Below are positions 34,920 to 44,164 of a stretch of 64,000 nt of DNA, piece after piece; position 1 is the stretch's first letter; every line of letters starts with the position of its first letter. The stretch is from Fulvimarina sp040239565. GTDB taxonomy: Bacteria; Pseudomonadota; Alphaproteobacteria; Rhizobiales; Rhizobiaceae. The notes beneath the pieces were generated by a model. That model made no database searches, was not told where the DNA came from, and was given only the letters and a program-made list of their open reading frames with translations. Both the position numbers and the translations under genes were made by a program. The stretch is taken from contig NZ_JBEHWS010000002.1 in NCBI RefSeq assembly GCF_040239565.1, positions 186,001 through 250,000 on the forward strand. The letters are read 5' to 3'.

Positions 34920-35411
34920 TCAGGCGCGGTGATACGGATGGCCGGACAGGATAGTGACGGCCCGATAAAGCTGCTCGGCGAGAAGGATGCGGGCGATCTG
35001 GTGTGGAAATGTCAGCCGACCGAGCGAAAGGGCGAGGTCGGCGCTGCGACGCAATTCGGCCTCATGTCCGTCGGGACCTCCTATAACCAGCGTGCAGTCG
35101 CGGATACCGGCGTCGCGCCAGGCGGCCAGGGCCTCGGCGAATTCTTCCGAAGACAGCGTCTTGCCGCGCTCGTCGAGCGTGACGAGAACCGAACCATCGG
35201 TCGTAGCCGCCTTCAGCTTCGCAGCCTCTTCAGCCTTGCGGGCGTCCGCATCGTCCGCTCTGGACTCGGGAAATTCAGAGAGAGTACGCCAGTCGAGGCC
35301 GGTCTGTGGTCCGGCTTTCCTGAACCGATCGATATAGCGATCAAATAGCTCCTGCTCGGGGCCGCGCTTGAGGCGCCCGATCGCGGCGATCGATATCCGC
35401 ATCAGCCGCAC
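34920..35411 (-). CDS. rlmH: 23S rRNA pseudouridine-1915 N3-methyltransferase
   Basis: This 163-residue SPOUT methyltransferase modifies helix 69 of 23S rRNA. The SAM-binding knot is formed by LVTLDERGKTLSSEEFA, VIGGPDGH and LTFPHQIARILLAEQLYRA, and the protein ends HPYHRA as usual. The ATG at 35402 is an equally good start. It follows rsfS, a standard neighbour. Confidence 0.95.
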   Translation of the reverse strand: MRLMRISIAAIGRLKRGPEQELFDRYIDRFRKAGPQTGLDWRTLSEFPESRADDADARKAEEAAKLKAATTDGSVLVTLDERGKTLSSEEFAEALAAWRDAGIRDCTLVIGGPDGHEAELRRSADLALSLGRLTFPHQIARILLAEQLYRAVTILSGHPYHRA

Positions 35412-35520
35412 CGTCGCGGCTGGTGATCAAACATGCGGCACGCCACCATCCGCGCCCGCAAAAGATCATCGCGGGCACAAAATCCGGATTGAACGCACAC
35501 CGCTGTTACAGATCGGTTCG

Positions 35521-35931
35521 TCAGTGAACCGTCGCTGCCGCAGCGTCTCCGCCGACCGTCCACATCTTTTCCAGATTGTAGAATTCGCGGACTTCCGGCC
35601 TGAAGATGTGGAAGATCACATCGCCGGTGTCGATCAGAACCCAGTCGCCATTCTGAAGGCCTTCGACCTTCGGCGTCTTCACACCGACAACCTTGAGGTC
35701 CTTGAGGAGATGATCCGCAAGAGCCCCGACATGACGATGCGACCGTCCCGAGACGATCACCATGTGATCGGCCAGCGCGGACTTGCCTCTCATGTCAATG
35801 GAAACGATGTTTTCGCCCTTGGAGTCTTCGAGGCTCCGCAGCGCGTGTTCTAGAACGGCCGGTCCGTCGGTTGTCTCGGCGGCGGGCGTTTCGGAAGCAG
35901 CCGGATAAAATCCGCTCTTCGCTTCAGCCAT
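35521..35931 (-). CDS. rsfS: Ribosomal silencing factor
   Basis: This 136-residue protein of the Iojap/RsfS family binds ribosomal protein uL14 and blocks subunit joining during starvation. The core contains VSIDMRGKSALADHMVIVSGRS, NGDWVLIDTGDVIFHIF and REFYNLEKMW. The ATG at 35931 gives MAEAKSG; a longer frame to 35982 adds unlikely residues. It is the first gene of rsfS-rlmH. The nadD gene usually found before it is replaced by unrelated DNA, so synteny breaks here. Confidence 0.94.
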   Translation of the reverse strand: MAEAKSGFYPAASETPAAETTDGPAVLEHALRSLEDSKGENIVSIDMRGKSALADHMVIVSGRSHRHVGALADHLLKDLKVVGVKTPKVEGLQNGDWVLIDTGDVIFHIFRPEVREFYNLEKMWTVGGDAAAATVH

Positions 35932-36480
35932 TGGTCTCAGCGTCGTTTTCCCTTTCTCGGAAGACCGTCGAGCCGAACGCATACACGCTTCGGCTAAGCC
36001 GGAAAGTGGCAGTATTTTGCGACAGTTTCAAGATGATGAGACCGTGGACCTCGCGGCGAAGTCCTGGATGGTGCGATATCGACATCAGGCACGTACGCGG
36101 TGGCGCAACATCCTTGCTGGGTCTGGTTGCCGATCGCGGAGAAGACAACGCCGGCGGCGACCGCACCAGCCGGAATTTCCGCTAGGACACAGAAAATTCC
36201 GCAGAGAAATGCCGCGGTGATATTGATTCTTCGAAGCAAAAACCGGCACCAACGACAGCGGCGTCACAAGCTGAGTGCGCAATAGCCGATTCAAAACGAC
36301 ACCCCTTATGTTCCAATATTGGACAATGCGCCAATTCGGGGCAAAAAATGGACTATTATCGCACACCGAGAAAAATGTGCCGAAAAATCGGCATCTTCAT
36401 GGCAAGTGTCTGTTGCTATTTTGCGAAACTCCTCACATCCTTCCCTTGCGCTATTTAACAACAACGGAGGCGTCTTTTCC
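35932..36480. other. 549-base gap with AT-rich right half
   Basis: No gene is convincing. A minus-strand frame starting at a TTG at 36239 (81 residues, signal-like N-terminus) lacks a ribosome site. From about 36300 the DNA turns AT-rich and holds the palindrome CCAATATTGG (36314-36323, within TTCCAATATTGGAC) and a TGCCGA/TCGGCA hairpin (36378-36393), probably the promoter zone of the small exported gene at 36481. Confidence 0.45.
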
Positions 36481-36786
36481 ATGCGCAAGGTCCTGCTTAA
36501 GATGTCTTCCTTTGCGGCAGCTGTTTCCTTCTCGGCTATCGCAGAAGCCAAAACGTATAAGAAGCATGTCGATGAGCGTAGCAGTAAATGCTATCTGGTC
36601 GAATACATCCCCTCGACTTACAAATACAACACCCGCGGCAAACTCGTCTCTTCCGAGAGCACGAGTTGGACCGGAGACATTGCGGATGGCGCCATCGTCA
36701 AGCACACACGCAATCCGGCTGTTTATATGACTACGAGCAAGCGGATCGAACAAGACCATTACACGATGGTTAAGACACCCTGCTGA
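36481..36786 (+). CDS. Small exported protein of unknown function
   Basis: This 101-residue protein has a CGGAGG ribosome site ten bases before its ATG and a signal peptide (residues 1-23, likely cut in AEA-KTY). The mature part is basic and tyrosine-rich, with two cysteines, one at residue 37 and the other the very last residue (KTPC), which could pair. Its base composition is lower in GC than that of neighbouring genes. No family is recognised. Confidence 0.65.
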   Translation: MRKVLLKMSSFAAAVSFSAIAEAKTYKKHVDERSSKCYLVEYIPSTYKYNTRGKLVSSESTSWTGDIADGAIVKHTRNPAVYMTTSKRIEQDHYTMVKTPC

Positions 36787-36913
36787 AAACGGCACCATTG
36801 CAGAGGGAGGGGAGCGATCGCTCCCCTCCCCTTCAACGTTGATGTTCGCACTTTTTATCACGAATCGATGATCGACGGCCCGTTTAGGCCCGTATACCGC
36901 TGGGGAGATTCCG

Positions 36914-37327
36914 ATGCTTGCAGCTCTTGCATTCGCCGCCTCGTCGATGGCCATTCCGTTCGAAAGCGCTCCGGCGCCAGGATTGGACGCGGCACCGTCC
37001 GGCCGGTTTCAGAACTACGAAATGAGTTTTGAATTCGATGAACGACAAACGGGCTATCAGCTGAATGCCGTCGTTTTCGATCTGATCGCAGGTTCGCAGG
37101 AAAAGACGGCAGTCTCTTCGTGTCGAACCATCGACATCGACTCTTTCAGCGAAAGTGATTTCGGAACGCCCGTCCTTTGTAACGGCGTGACCTACGACTT
37201 CGACATACAGCGTGGCTCAATCGTCGCGGTCCCAATGGGCGGAGGCAAACCGGTCGAGGTCAAGCGGCTCTCGCCCGGCCGGGCGGTGGTCAACGGCATG
37301 CCGTTGCTTATAAAAGCAGATCGCTAG
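36914..37327 (+). CDS. Hypothetical protein, possibly exported
   Basis: This 137-residue protein begins with a short hydrophobic stretch (MLAALAFAASSMAIPF) that may be a signal peptide without a basic N-region. The rest shows strand-forming segments and two cysteines (SSCRTID, VLCNGV), possibly a disulfide. A TGGGGA ribosome-like site lies nine bases upstream. Its 3' end overlaps that of the convergent lipoprotein gene by 20 bases. No family is recognised. Confidence 0.55.
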   Translation: MLAALAFAASSMAIPFESAPAPGLDAAPSGRFQNYEMSFEFDERQTGYQLNAVVFDLIAGSQEKTAVSSCRTIDIDSFSESDFGTPVLCNGVTYDFDIQRGSIVAVPMGGGKPVEVKRLSPGRAVVNGMPLLIKADR

Positions 37328-37982
37328 AAATCGGAAAAGACCGAAGCTCAGCAGCAAACGGCTTCTCGAAAGAGACTTCGCCGTCGATCCGAGACGTGGG
37401 TTTCAGCCGACGTGCGCCGCCCGGGACGGTGATTTTTTCTTCACGCTGACTGGTCCCGCGAGGATGCGTTTGCCAGCGCGGTACTGCGGCGTGGGATTGC
37501 CCGTCGAACAGCGGCCATTCGATTTCCAAGCTACTCGCAGCATCTTGAGGACTGGCAATTCCGATCTGCGACCTCGCCTCTTTTCCCCTGATTGTGGTCG
37601 CTCGATGATTGTCGTCGGGAGCGAGGGCTACCGCGCTTCCTATATTGGACATGGTCCGATCCGAGCGATCGGCACTATCGAAGCCCGGTGCCGTTAGGTC
37701 GTCACTGGCAGACGGCTCCTCAAGATTGCCCATGTCGATATAGCCTTCGTACTGAAGAGCACCGATCACATAAGGCGGCACATAATAGACGGCATTGGTC
37801 TCAGTGATCGGCCTTACGATGAGCTTTGGACCGGTTTCACAGGCTTCTGCTGTGGGAGCGCCTGCGGAGTTCAGGGTCACGTAACATTGTGTCTTGGGTG
37901 CCATGCAGCCGGACAGAGCACCCATCATAATGAATGCGGTGAGGGGAACGGCTTTCGAAAGCAGGCATGGAGTGATGGACAT
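37308..37982 (-). CDS. Putative lipoprotein, unknown
   Basis: This 224-residue protein has a lipoprotein signal with lipobox LSGC (Cys at residue 26). The ATG at 37982 is preceded by GGAG eight bases away. The next 60 residues include two further cysteines (TQCYVT, EACETG) and a segment VYYVPPYVIGALQYEGY; the remainder is polar and probably disordered. The 3' end overlaps the neighbouring gene. Function unknown. Confidence 0.6.
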   Translation of the reverse strand: MSITPCLLSKAVPLTAFIMMGALSGCMAPKTQCYVTLNSAGAPTAEACETGPKLIVRPITETNAVYYVPPYVIGALQYEGYIDMGNLEEPSASDDLTAPGFDSADRSDRTMSNIGSAVALAPDDNHRATTIRGKEARSQIGIASPQDAASSLEIEWPLFDGQSHAAVPRWQTHPRGTSQREEKITVPGGARRLKPTSRIDGEVSFEKPFAAELRSFPISSDLLL

Positions 37983-38404
37983 CGCGTGTCTCCGTGATGT
38001 CATCCTTCTCTCAATTTCATGGTTAACATTACGTAAAGTCGGCTCTAGGCCGTTAAGCTCCGATTAAGATACGCAATCGGGCTGGCAACACGATCTGAGA
38101 TCGCCGGGCGAATGAATTGACCCCGCTGGCCAATTCTCTCCAGGCAGAGGCTCAGGCAGTGCTCGGGCCACCAGCGGATTTCTAGGAGCGATGCTTTCAA
38201 GTGTCCGCTGGTATGAGATCGTAGAAGCTCTGCGAAACACGGGCATTCAATGCGGGAGCGTACGTCCGGCCTTTTTGCTCAAGACACTTGGGATTTGAGC
38301 CAAACAGTCTATCCGATGGGCAGACTGGCGAAATTTGCGCCTAGCCGCTCCGGGCGATCGGTCTTATTCAGGAGATGATGCCATTGCCGCGATCGAGGAC
38401 CTCG
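37983..38404. other. 422-base gap before cysG
   Basis: It holds divergent promoters for the lipoprotein and cysG. A 35-codon frame at 38191-38298 is preceded by AGGAG only two bases before its ATG and has no recognisable product. I see no RNA gene or repeat. Confidence 0.5.
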
Positions 38405-39922
38405 ATGACCGAACAAAAGAGCGCGCCACAGGGCCTGACGGTCCATGACCGGACCGAATCCGAGCGGCCGGACCGGATGGGACCGCTCGCCGTTCTCCCG
38501 GTCTTCTACGATCTGAAGGGCAAGATCGTAGTCATGACGGGCGGTGGGGCCGGTGCGGCCTGGAAGGCCGAGCTCCTCGCGGCGTCGGGTGCGCAGGTCG
38601 ACCTCTATGTACCATCCGACGAGATCGGCGACGAGATGGCCGAACTGATCACCTCGAAGATCGGCCGCGAGCGAATCCGCCACCACGACCGGCCCTGGGG
38701 CATCGACATCTTCGAGGGCGCGGCGATGGCCGTCGGCGATGTCGAGACAGGAGCGGAGGCGCAGGCCTTCCGCTGTGCCGCGAAGGCAGCCGGCGTGACG
38801 GTCAACCTCGTCGACAAACCGGCCTATTGCGACTTCAGCTTTGGCTCCATTGTCAATCGCTCGCCGCTCGTCGTCGGCATCTCGACGGCTGGCGCGGCGC
38901 CGATCCTCGGGCAGGCGGCGAGACGCCGGATCGAAACCCTGCTGCCGCCGAGCCTCCAGGATTGGGCGCAGGCAGCAGCGCGGATGCGCGACCGCGTGAT
39001 CTCTCGCCTTTCTCCCGGCGCCGAACGTCGTTCCTTCTGGGAGCGTTTTTCGGATGCGGCCTTTAAAACCGCGGCGCCGCGCGACGAGACAGAACTGGAC
39101 GAGTCGATCCGTACGATCGCCGCGAATCCTTCCAGGGTCGGCAAGGTGACCCTCGTCGGTGCCGGACCGGGCGAAGCCGAACTTCTGACGCTGAAGGCAG
39201 TGCGCGCGCTTCAGGCGGCCGACGTCATCCTGTTCGACGATCTCGTCTCCTCGGATATTCTCGAACTCGCGCGCCGGGAGGCCAAGCGCATGCTCGTCGG
39301 CAAGCGAGCTGCCCGTGAGAGCTGCAAGCAGGAAGACATAAACCGGATGATGGTCGAGTTCGCCGAGGCCGGCAAATCGGTCGTGCGGCTGAAATCCGGC
39401 GACGTCTCGATCTTCGGCCGAGCCGGCGAGGAACTGGCCGAACTGAAGCGCCGCAACATTCCCCACGCGATCGTGCCGGGGATCACTGCCGCTTCGGCGC
39501 TCGCCAGCACCTTCGGCATCTCGCTCACCCATCGCGACCACGCCCAGCAGCTGCGCTTCGTCACGGGCCATTCCAAGAAGGGCGGACTTCCGGACGACGT
39601 CGACTGGACAGCGCTGGCCGGCCCGCGCGCGACGACGATCTTCTATATGGGCGGTCGCATGTCCGGGAAGATCGCCGATCGGCTGATGCAGGAAGGCCTG
39701 CCGCCCGAGACGCCGGTTGCGGTCGCCGCCAATCTCAGCCGGGACGACGAGACCCGCGCTGTCGGGCGCATCGATCGGCTCGGCGAGATCGTTGAACGGA
39801 TCGGCGTCGATCGGCCGATCCTCATCGGCGTCGGCAATGTCTTTTCGGAGGTCAGCGCGGACGCGATCGACCACGGACAGCCGGAAACTTCGGCGCCGGA
39901 AGCGCGATCGGCTGCTGGCTAA
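38405..39922 (+). CDS. cysG: Siroheme synthase (precorrin-2 dehydrogenase, ferrochelatase and uroporphyrinogen-III methyltransferase)
   Basis: This 505-residue fused enzyme makes siroheme from uroporphyrinogen III. The N-terminal NAD-dependent half has VMTGGGAGAAWKAELL and SPLVVGISTAGAAPILG. The C-terminal half is the SAM-dependent methyltransferase with VTLVGAGPGEAELLTLKA, RLKSGDVSIFGRAGEE and the VPGITAA loop. The ATG at 38405 has GAGG six bases upstream; ATGs at 38375 and 38378 sit too close to AGGAG. Sulfite or nitrite reductase genes often next to cysG are not here. Confidence 0.93.
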   Translation: MTEQKSAPQGLTVHDRTESERPDRMGPLAVLPVFYDLKGKIVVMTGGGAGAAWKAELLAASGAQVDLYVPSDEIGDEMAELITSKIGRERIRHHDRPWGIDIFEGAAMAVGDVETGAEAQAFRCAAKAAGVTVNLVDKPAYCDFSFGSIVNRSPLVVGISTAGAAPILGQAARRRIETLLPPSLQDWAQAAARMRDRVISRLSPGAERRSFWERFSDAAFKTAAPRDETELDESIRTIAANPSRVGKVTLVGAGPGEAELLTLKAVRALQAADVILFDDLVSSDILELARREAKRMLVGKRAARESCKQEDINRMMVEFAEAGKSVVRLKSGDVSIFGRAGEELAELKRRNIPHAIVPGITAASALASTFGISLTHRDHAQQLRFVTGHSKKGGLPDDVDWTALAGPRATTIFYMGGRMSGKIADRLMQEGLPPETPVAVAANLSRDDETRAVGRIDRLGEIVERIGVDRPILIGVGNVFSEVSADAIDHGQPETSAPEARSAAG

Positions 39923-39940
39923 GGTCCGGCCAACGTTGCG

Positions 39941-40840
39941 CTAGTCAAGCGCTTTCGCGGCCAGATTCTGCTTGTGACGGGCACGAAGATCGCGCGCGCG
40001 CTCTTCCGTCAGCGTCTCGATACAGTGGGGACAGGAAACACCGGGCTCGTAGGCGTCGGACCTCGCCTCTTCCTTGGAAAGCGGCTCGCCGCAGGCATAA
40101 CAGGCGGTCCATGATCCAGCTTCGAGACCGTGACCGATGGCGACGCGATCGTCGAAGACGTAGCACTCGCCGTTCCAGCGCGAATGCTCCGGTTCGACCT
40201 CTTCAAGATATTTCAGGATGCCGCCCTTGAGGTGGAAAACCTCCTCAAACCCTTGGGACAGCATGTAACTCGAGGCCTTCTCGCAGCGGATGCCGCCGGT
40301 ACAGAACATCGCCACCTTACGGTGTTTGGCCGGATCGAGTTTGGTTTCGACATAGGCCTTGAACTCGGTGAAGCTATCGATGCCGGGATCGACCGCGCCC
40401 TCGAATGTGCCGACCTTGGTTTCGTAGCGGTTGCGGGTATCGACGAGCAGCACCTCAGCATCGCCGATCAGCGCGTTCCACTCGGCAGGTTTCACATAGG
40501 TGCCCGCCTTGACGGAAGGATCGGCTTCGGGCGCGCGCATGGTGATGATTTCGGGGCGAATACGCACCTTCATCCGCATGAACGGCCAGGCATCGGCACC
40601 GGAATGCTTCACTTCGCCCTTGGATATTCCGCATATCGCTTCGAGCCGGGCGAGAAGCGCCTGTATCCCATTCGCGGGCCCAGCCACGGTACCGTTGATG
40701 CCTTCGGATGCGATGAGAATCGTCCCGCGAAGCCCCTCGCCCCGGCAGAATTCGAGGAGAGTTGCTCGCAGGGCTTCGAGATCACCCAGATGGACGAACC
40801 GGTAGAAGGCGACGACGTTCAGCATCATGATCGGGCTCAT
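39941..40840 (-). CDS. trhO: tRNA uridine(34) hydroxylase, rhodanese fold
   Basis: This 299-residue YceA-type protein hydroxylates the wobble uridine of tRNA using oxygen. The acylphosphatase-like N-terminus contains LRGTILIASEGINGTVAG, and the rhodanese domain has the catalytic loop CTGGIRCEKAS with C180 and C186. The C-terminal region with CYACGEP and CPHC is a likely zinc site. Its start faces the permease gene at 40937 across about 96 bases. Confidence 0.92.
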   Translation of the reverse strand: MSPIMMLNVVAFYRFVHLGDLEALRATLLEFCRGEGLRGTILIASEGINGTVAGPANGIQALLARLEAICGISKGEVKHSGADAWPFMRMKVRIRPEIITMRAPEADPSVKAGTYVKPAEWNALIGDAEVLLVDTRNRYETKVGTFEGAVDPGIDSFTEFKAYVETKLDPAKHRKVAMFCTGGIRCEKASSYMLSQGFEEVFHLKGGILKYLEEVEPEHSRWNGECYVFDDRVAIGHGLEAGSWTACYACGEPLSKEEARSDAYEPGVSCPHCIETLTEERARDLRARHKQNLAAKALD

Positions 40841-40936
40841 AGCGCCGGCCCACGATCAGCGCAAACCAACTGACGTTGCAGCAGCTCGCTGGATGTGCCC
40901 GCACTGTTTTGCTTCCCCCGTCGAATGGTCCGCGCT

Positions 40937-42373
40937 ATGTCGACCGTAAAACCGCAGATACATCCTGAAAGACCTCCCATCGCAGTCCCCAACCGCATTC
41001 TCGGGGTGACGCTTCTCGTCACGGCCCTCTCGACCATCCTTCGCGACTGGTTCGCCGTTCCGGGCAGCGCGATCGTGGCGGCGCTTGGCGTAATCGTCTT
41101 TCTAGCCATCGCATTCCCCGTGGCGACATGGTCGCGCCGCATGTTTGTTGCCATCGGTCTGGTCCTTGCAGTGATCGCCTTCGCGACACGCGCCGAATGG
41201 TATGGGCTTGTCTTCGACGCGCTCGGACAAGGCGCTTTCATCGCGACATTCTTCGTGGCTCTCGCGACACTGCGGGCGCCAGCCGGAATCTCTCCCGCCA
41301 TCATCCGGTGCGGCGAGTTTCTGGCGAGCCAGCCGCCCGGAAAGCGCTATCTCGCGCTTACCAGCGGTGGTCACCTTTTCGCGCTAGTCCTCAACTATGG
41401 TGCGATCCAGCTGCTCGGCGGGTTGACGGAGAGCATTGCCGGACGGGAGCCGAACGAAGAACTGCGCGAAATCCGCAACAAGCGCATGCTTCTGGCCGTC
41501 CAGCGCGGCTTCTGCGCCTCTCTCCTCTGGTCGCCTCTGGCCTTTGCGATGGCCATCACGACGTCGATCATTCCCGGCGCGAGCTGGTCGTCAGCGGTCG
41601 GTTTCGCGATCGTGAATTCGATGATTTTCACCGCCATTGGTTGGGCGCTCGATACCATCGTGAAACCAAAATATTCGGGCCCGCGCCCGGAGCCGCTGAA
41701 ATCGGGCGGCACGATCCGCGATTTGAAACCGCTTTTCCTGCTTCTCTCCGTGATCTTTCTCGGCGTTGGCGTTCTGGAGCTTGCGACCGGGTTGCGGGTC
41801 GTAGCGGTCGTCATGCTCTTTATTCCGCTGGTCGCGCTCGGCTGGCTCATCATTGAGGCGCAGAGAGAAGCTGAGCCTGGAAAAACAGTGCGATCCCACA
41901 TCCAAAGCTTCGCCCTGAAGGAAATTCCATCCTATCGCTCGGAGGTGGTGCTTCTGATAATGGCCGGGTTCATCGGCTCGCTCGGCGCGGCGCTTGCGGT
42001 TCCGGTGCTTCGGCACTCCGGCCTCGATCTCTCAGCGCTGCCGGCATGGATGATCGTCGTGGCGCCGGTCTGGCTCATTCCGCTTTTCGGTCAGTTCGGG
42101 ATGAACCCGATCCTATCGGTGTCGCTCTTTGCGCCAATCCTGCCGAGCCCGGACGTGATCGGCGTCGCACCGGAAGCGATCGTCTGCGCGATCACCGCCG
42201 GCTGGGCGCTGGCCGGTGCCACGTCGCCCTTCACGGCGACGACGATGCTGATCGGCCGCTTGGGCCACACGACGGCGTTCCGCGTCGGCGCCTACTGGAA
42301 CCGCACCTTCTTTCTCGTGGCAGCAATGGTGTTGAGCGGAACCAGTCTGCTCATCGCGGCAATCGGCAGCTGA
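40937..42373 (+). CDS. Uncharacterised polytopic membrane permease
   Basis: This 478-residue protein has roughly twelve hydrophobic spans. Two related-looking segments, SPLAFAMAITTSIIPG in the first half and FGMNPILSVSLFAPIL followed by AGATSPFTATTMLIGR in the second, look like the helix-break substrate motifs of the ion transporter superfamily (citrate, arsenite and Na+/H+ carriers). I cannot assign a family. The ATG at 40937 puts residues 1-20 in the cytosol; 40895 is less likely. A bidirectional terminator follows. Confidence 0.7.
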   Translation: MSTVKPQIHPERPPIAVPNRILGVTLLVTALSTILRDWFAVPGSAIVAALGVIVFLAIAFPVATWSRRMFVAIGLVLAVIAFATRAEWYGLVFDALGQGAFIATFFVALATLRAPAGISPAIIRCGEFLASQPPGKRYLALTSGGHLFALVLNYGAIQLLGGLTESIAGREPNEELREIRNKRMLLAVQRGFCASLLWSPLAFAMAITTSIIPGASWSSAVGFAIVNSMIFTAIGWALDTIVKPKYSGPRPEPLKSGGTIRDLKPLFLLLSVIFLGVGVLELATGLRVVAVVMLFIPLVALGWLIIEAQREAEPGKTVRSHIQSFALKEIPSYRSEVVLLIMAGFIGSLGAALAVPVLRHSGLDLSALPAWMIVVAPVWLIPLFGQFGMNPILSVSLFAPILPSPDVIGVAPEAIVCAITAGWALAGATSPFTATTMLIGRLGHTTAFRVGAYWNRTFFLVAAMVLSGTSLLIAAIGS

Positions 42374-42380
42374 ATTGAAA

Positions 42381-42408
42381 ATCGGCGGGCCATATGAGAC
42401 CCGCCGAT
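42381..42408. terminator. Bidirectional hairpin terminator
   Basis: ATCGGCGGG (42381-42389) pairs perfectly with CCCGCCGAT (42400-42408). AAA-rich flanks lie on both sides, so it can serve the permease and the convergent peroxiredoxin gene. Confidence 0.75.
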
Positions 42409-42422
42409 GTAAAAGGTACGCC

Positions 42423-42908
42423 TCAGAGCTGGGCCAGAATTTCGCGCGCGGAGGTCTTCTCGGCTTCACCCGGTGAGTCCTCGATCGCCAGCGAAGAGAC
42501 AACGCCATCCTTCACGATCATCGAGAAACGCTTGGACCGCGTCCCGAGCCCGGCGGCGGACAGATCGATGTCGAGGCCGGCAGCGCGGATGAATTCGCCG
42601 TTTCCATCCGACAGGAAAAGGATCTTGCCGGAGGCGTCCTTCGTGTCTTCCCAAGCCGCCATGACGAAGGGATCGTTCACCGAGACGACGGCGATTTCGT
42701 CGACGCCTTTCGCACGGATTTCCTCGTTTTCGTCGAGAAAGCCCGGCAGATGGTTCATGGAACAGGTCGGCGTGAAGGCGCCAGGGACGCCGAACAGAAC
42801 CACGGTCTTGCCCTTGAAGACGTCGTCGACCGAAAGGTCGTTCATGCCCTCTGCGGTCTTGGTTCGGAATGTCGCGTTGGGCAGCGGATCGCCAACGGCT
42901 ATGGTCAT
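42423..42908 (-). CDS. Peroxiredoxin, Prx5 type
   Basis: This 161-residue thiol peroxidase has the motif PGAFTPTCS with the peroxidatic cysteine at residue 49. The rest follows Prx5 family order (VNDPFVMAAWEDT, FLSDGNGEF, GLGTRSKRFSMIV). No glutaredoxin domain is fused and no second cysteine is seen in the usual resolving position, so reduction by an external thiol is likely. It is monocistronic. Confidence 0.93.
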   Translation of the reverse strand: MTIAVGDPLPNATFRTKTAEGMNDLSVDDVFKGKTVVLFGVPGAFTPTCSMNHLPGFLDENEEIRAKGVDEIAVVSVNDPFVMAAWEDTKDASGKILFLSDGNGEFIRAAGLDIDLSAAGLGTRSKRFSMIVKDGVVSSLAIEDSPGEAEKTSAREILAQL

Positions 42909-43024
42909 GGTTTTCCCCTCATCTTTAATGTCGGATCGAGCCGGTTGAATCCGGGCGTTCGGTCGTATCGACCAAGGTAGTGGAAACCGGCCGGGCGGCG
43001 AGTCTTCCGGTGCGGCCGATTGCT

Positions 43025-43963
43025 CTAACCGCGCTTCGTGTTCCAGCGGCCCGATGGATCGGCGAACTCGGCGAGAGCGCCGTGGACGCCGACCACCTTG
43101 GCCGCCGTGTCGCGGCCGACCTCGACCGCTTCCCGCGCGGTGGCACCCTTAAGGCGCGCGCAGAGATAGGCGCCGTTGAAGGAGTCGCCAGCCCCCGTCG
43201 CATCGACGGGCTGTATGTCTGGCAGTGCCTCGACCATTCCTTCCTCGTCTTCAGAACGAAACGCGATGGTATGGGCGCCGTTCTTAACGGCAATCTCGGC
43301 GACACCAACCGACCGGTAGCGCTCGATCGTCGTCTGCGGATCGGCATCACCGAACACCGCCGTCTCGTCATCGAAACTCGGAAGAACGATCGTCACAGCC
43401 TCGGCAAGCCGCATGACGCTCTGCCGCGCCTCTTCAAGGCCGGCCCAGAGCGAGGGGCGGATATTGGGATCGAAGGCGACCGTCTTGCCCGCCGCCTTGG
43501 CTTCGGCGCAAAGATCGACCAGCAGCGCGCGCCCCGCCGCTGGCAGGATCGCGAGCGTAATGCCCGAAAGATAGATACAATCGGCAGCCGAAATCGCCTC
43601 TCTCAGCGCGTTCTCGTCATCGGCAAGCTGCCGCGCGGCGGAGGTATCGCGCCAATAAGTGAAGCGACGGTCGCCGTCCTTCTGCTCAATGAGATAGAGC
43701 CCCGGCCGCTTGCCGGGAATCCGGCGGATCGCGCAGGTTCCGATGCCATTCGCATTCAGGAAGTCCGCAATCCGATCCGAAAAGCCATCGTCGCCGAGGG
43801 CGGTGAAATAGGAGACCTCGTCGCGCTCCGGATCGAGCCCGGCGCGCACATACCAGAGCGTGTTCAGCGTATCGCCCGCAAATCCAAGCCGCCAAGCCTC
43901 GTCCCGCGCCTGCCCGCCACCGGACATCTCGATCATCACTTCGCCGATGGAGAGAAAACGCAT
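43025..43963 (-). CDS. kdgK: 2-keto-3-deoxygluconate kinase, PfkB family
   Basis: This 312-residue sugar kinase begins FLSIGEVMIEMSG and has the PfkB signature DATGAGDSFNGAY near the C-terminus with the catalytic Asp. SGITLAILP and FDPNIRPSLW are typical of KDG kinases, which feed the Entner-Doudoroff pathway. The ATG at 43963 is chosen because the upstream frame is unlike the family. No uronate or aldolase genes adjoin it, so fructokinase-like specificity is possible. Confidence 0.88.
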   Translation of the reverse strand: MRFLSIGEVMIEMSGGGQARDEAWRLGFAGDTLNTLWYVRAGLDPERDEVSYFTALGDDGFSDRIADFLNANGIGTCAIRRIPGKRPGLYLIEQKDGDRRFTYWRDTSAARQLADDENALREAISAADCIYLSGITLAILPAAGRALLVDLCAEAKAAGKTVAFDPNIRPSLWAGLEEARQSVMRLAEAVTIVLPSFDDETAVFGDADPQTTIERYRSVGVAEIAVKNGAHTIAFRSEDEEGMVEALPDIQPVDATGAGDSFNGAYLCARLKGATAREAVEVGRDTAAKVVGVHGALAEFADPSGRWNTKRG

Positions 43964-44137
43964 GGGTCGTATCCAATACAAAAAAGATAGCTTCTCTCGT
44001 ACCGAGATCGCGCTGCCCTGCACAGAGCACTCAGGCCATCTTAGCCGACTGAGAAACACCGATCGCCGTACAGGTTTCGAACGCCAAAATCCAAGCCTTC
44101 TTTGAAAAGTAGTCTGCCCATGGCCATAGTGATATAT

Positions 44138-44153
44138 GACTAGAAATGTAGTC
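44138..44153. promoter_or_regulatory. Candidate operator of the toxin-antitoxin pair
   Basis: GACTA-N6-TAGTC forms a perfect 5-bp dyad just before the antitoxin ribosome site, and another TAGTC half-site lies at 44110-44114. Type II antitoxins usually bind such dyads to repress their own operon. Confidence 0.45.
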
Positions 44154-44164
44154 GGGAGGCGCGT

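Noticed and set aside
35994..36239. Minus-strand 81-residue frame with a signal-like N-terminus
   Set aside because: It needs a TTG start without a ribosome site and has no family match. It remains a weak possibility.
36085..36366. Minus-strand 93-residue frame in the gap after rsfS
   Set aside because: Arg-rich and Cys-rich composition typical of a spurious frame, with no start signals.
38191..38298. 35-codon frame before cysG with AGGAG upstream
   Set aside because: The AGGAG is only two bases from the ATG and the peptide has no recognisable feature.
38309..39874. Long minus-strand frame opposite cysG
   Set aside because: It is a shadow of cysG, whose domains are unmistakable.
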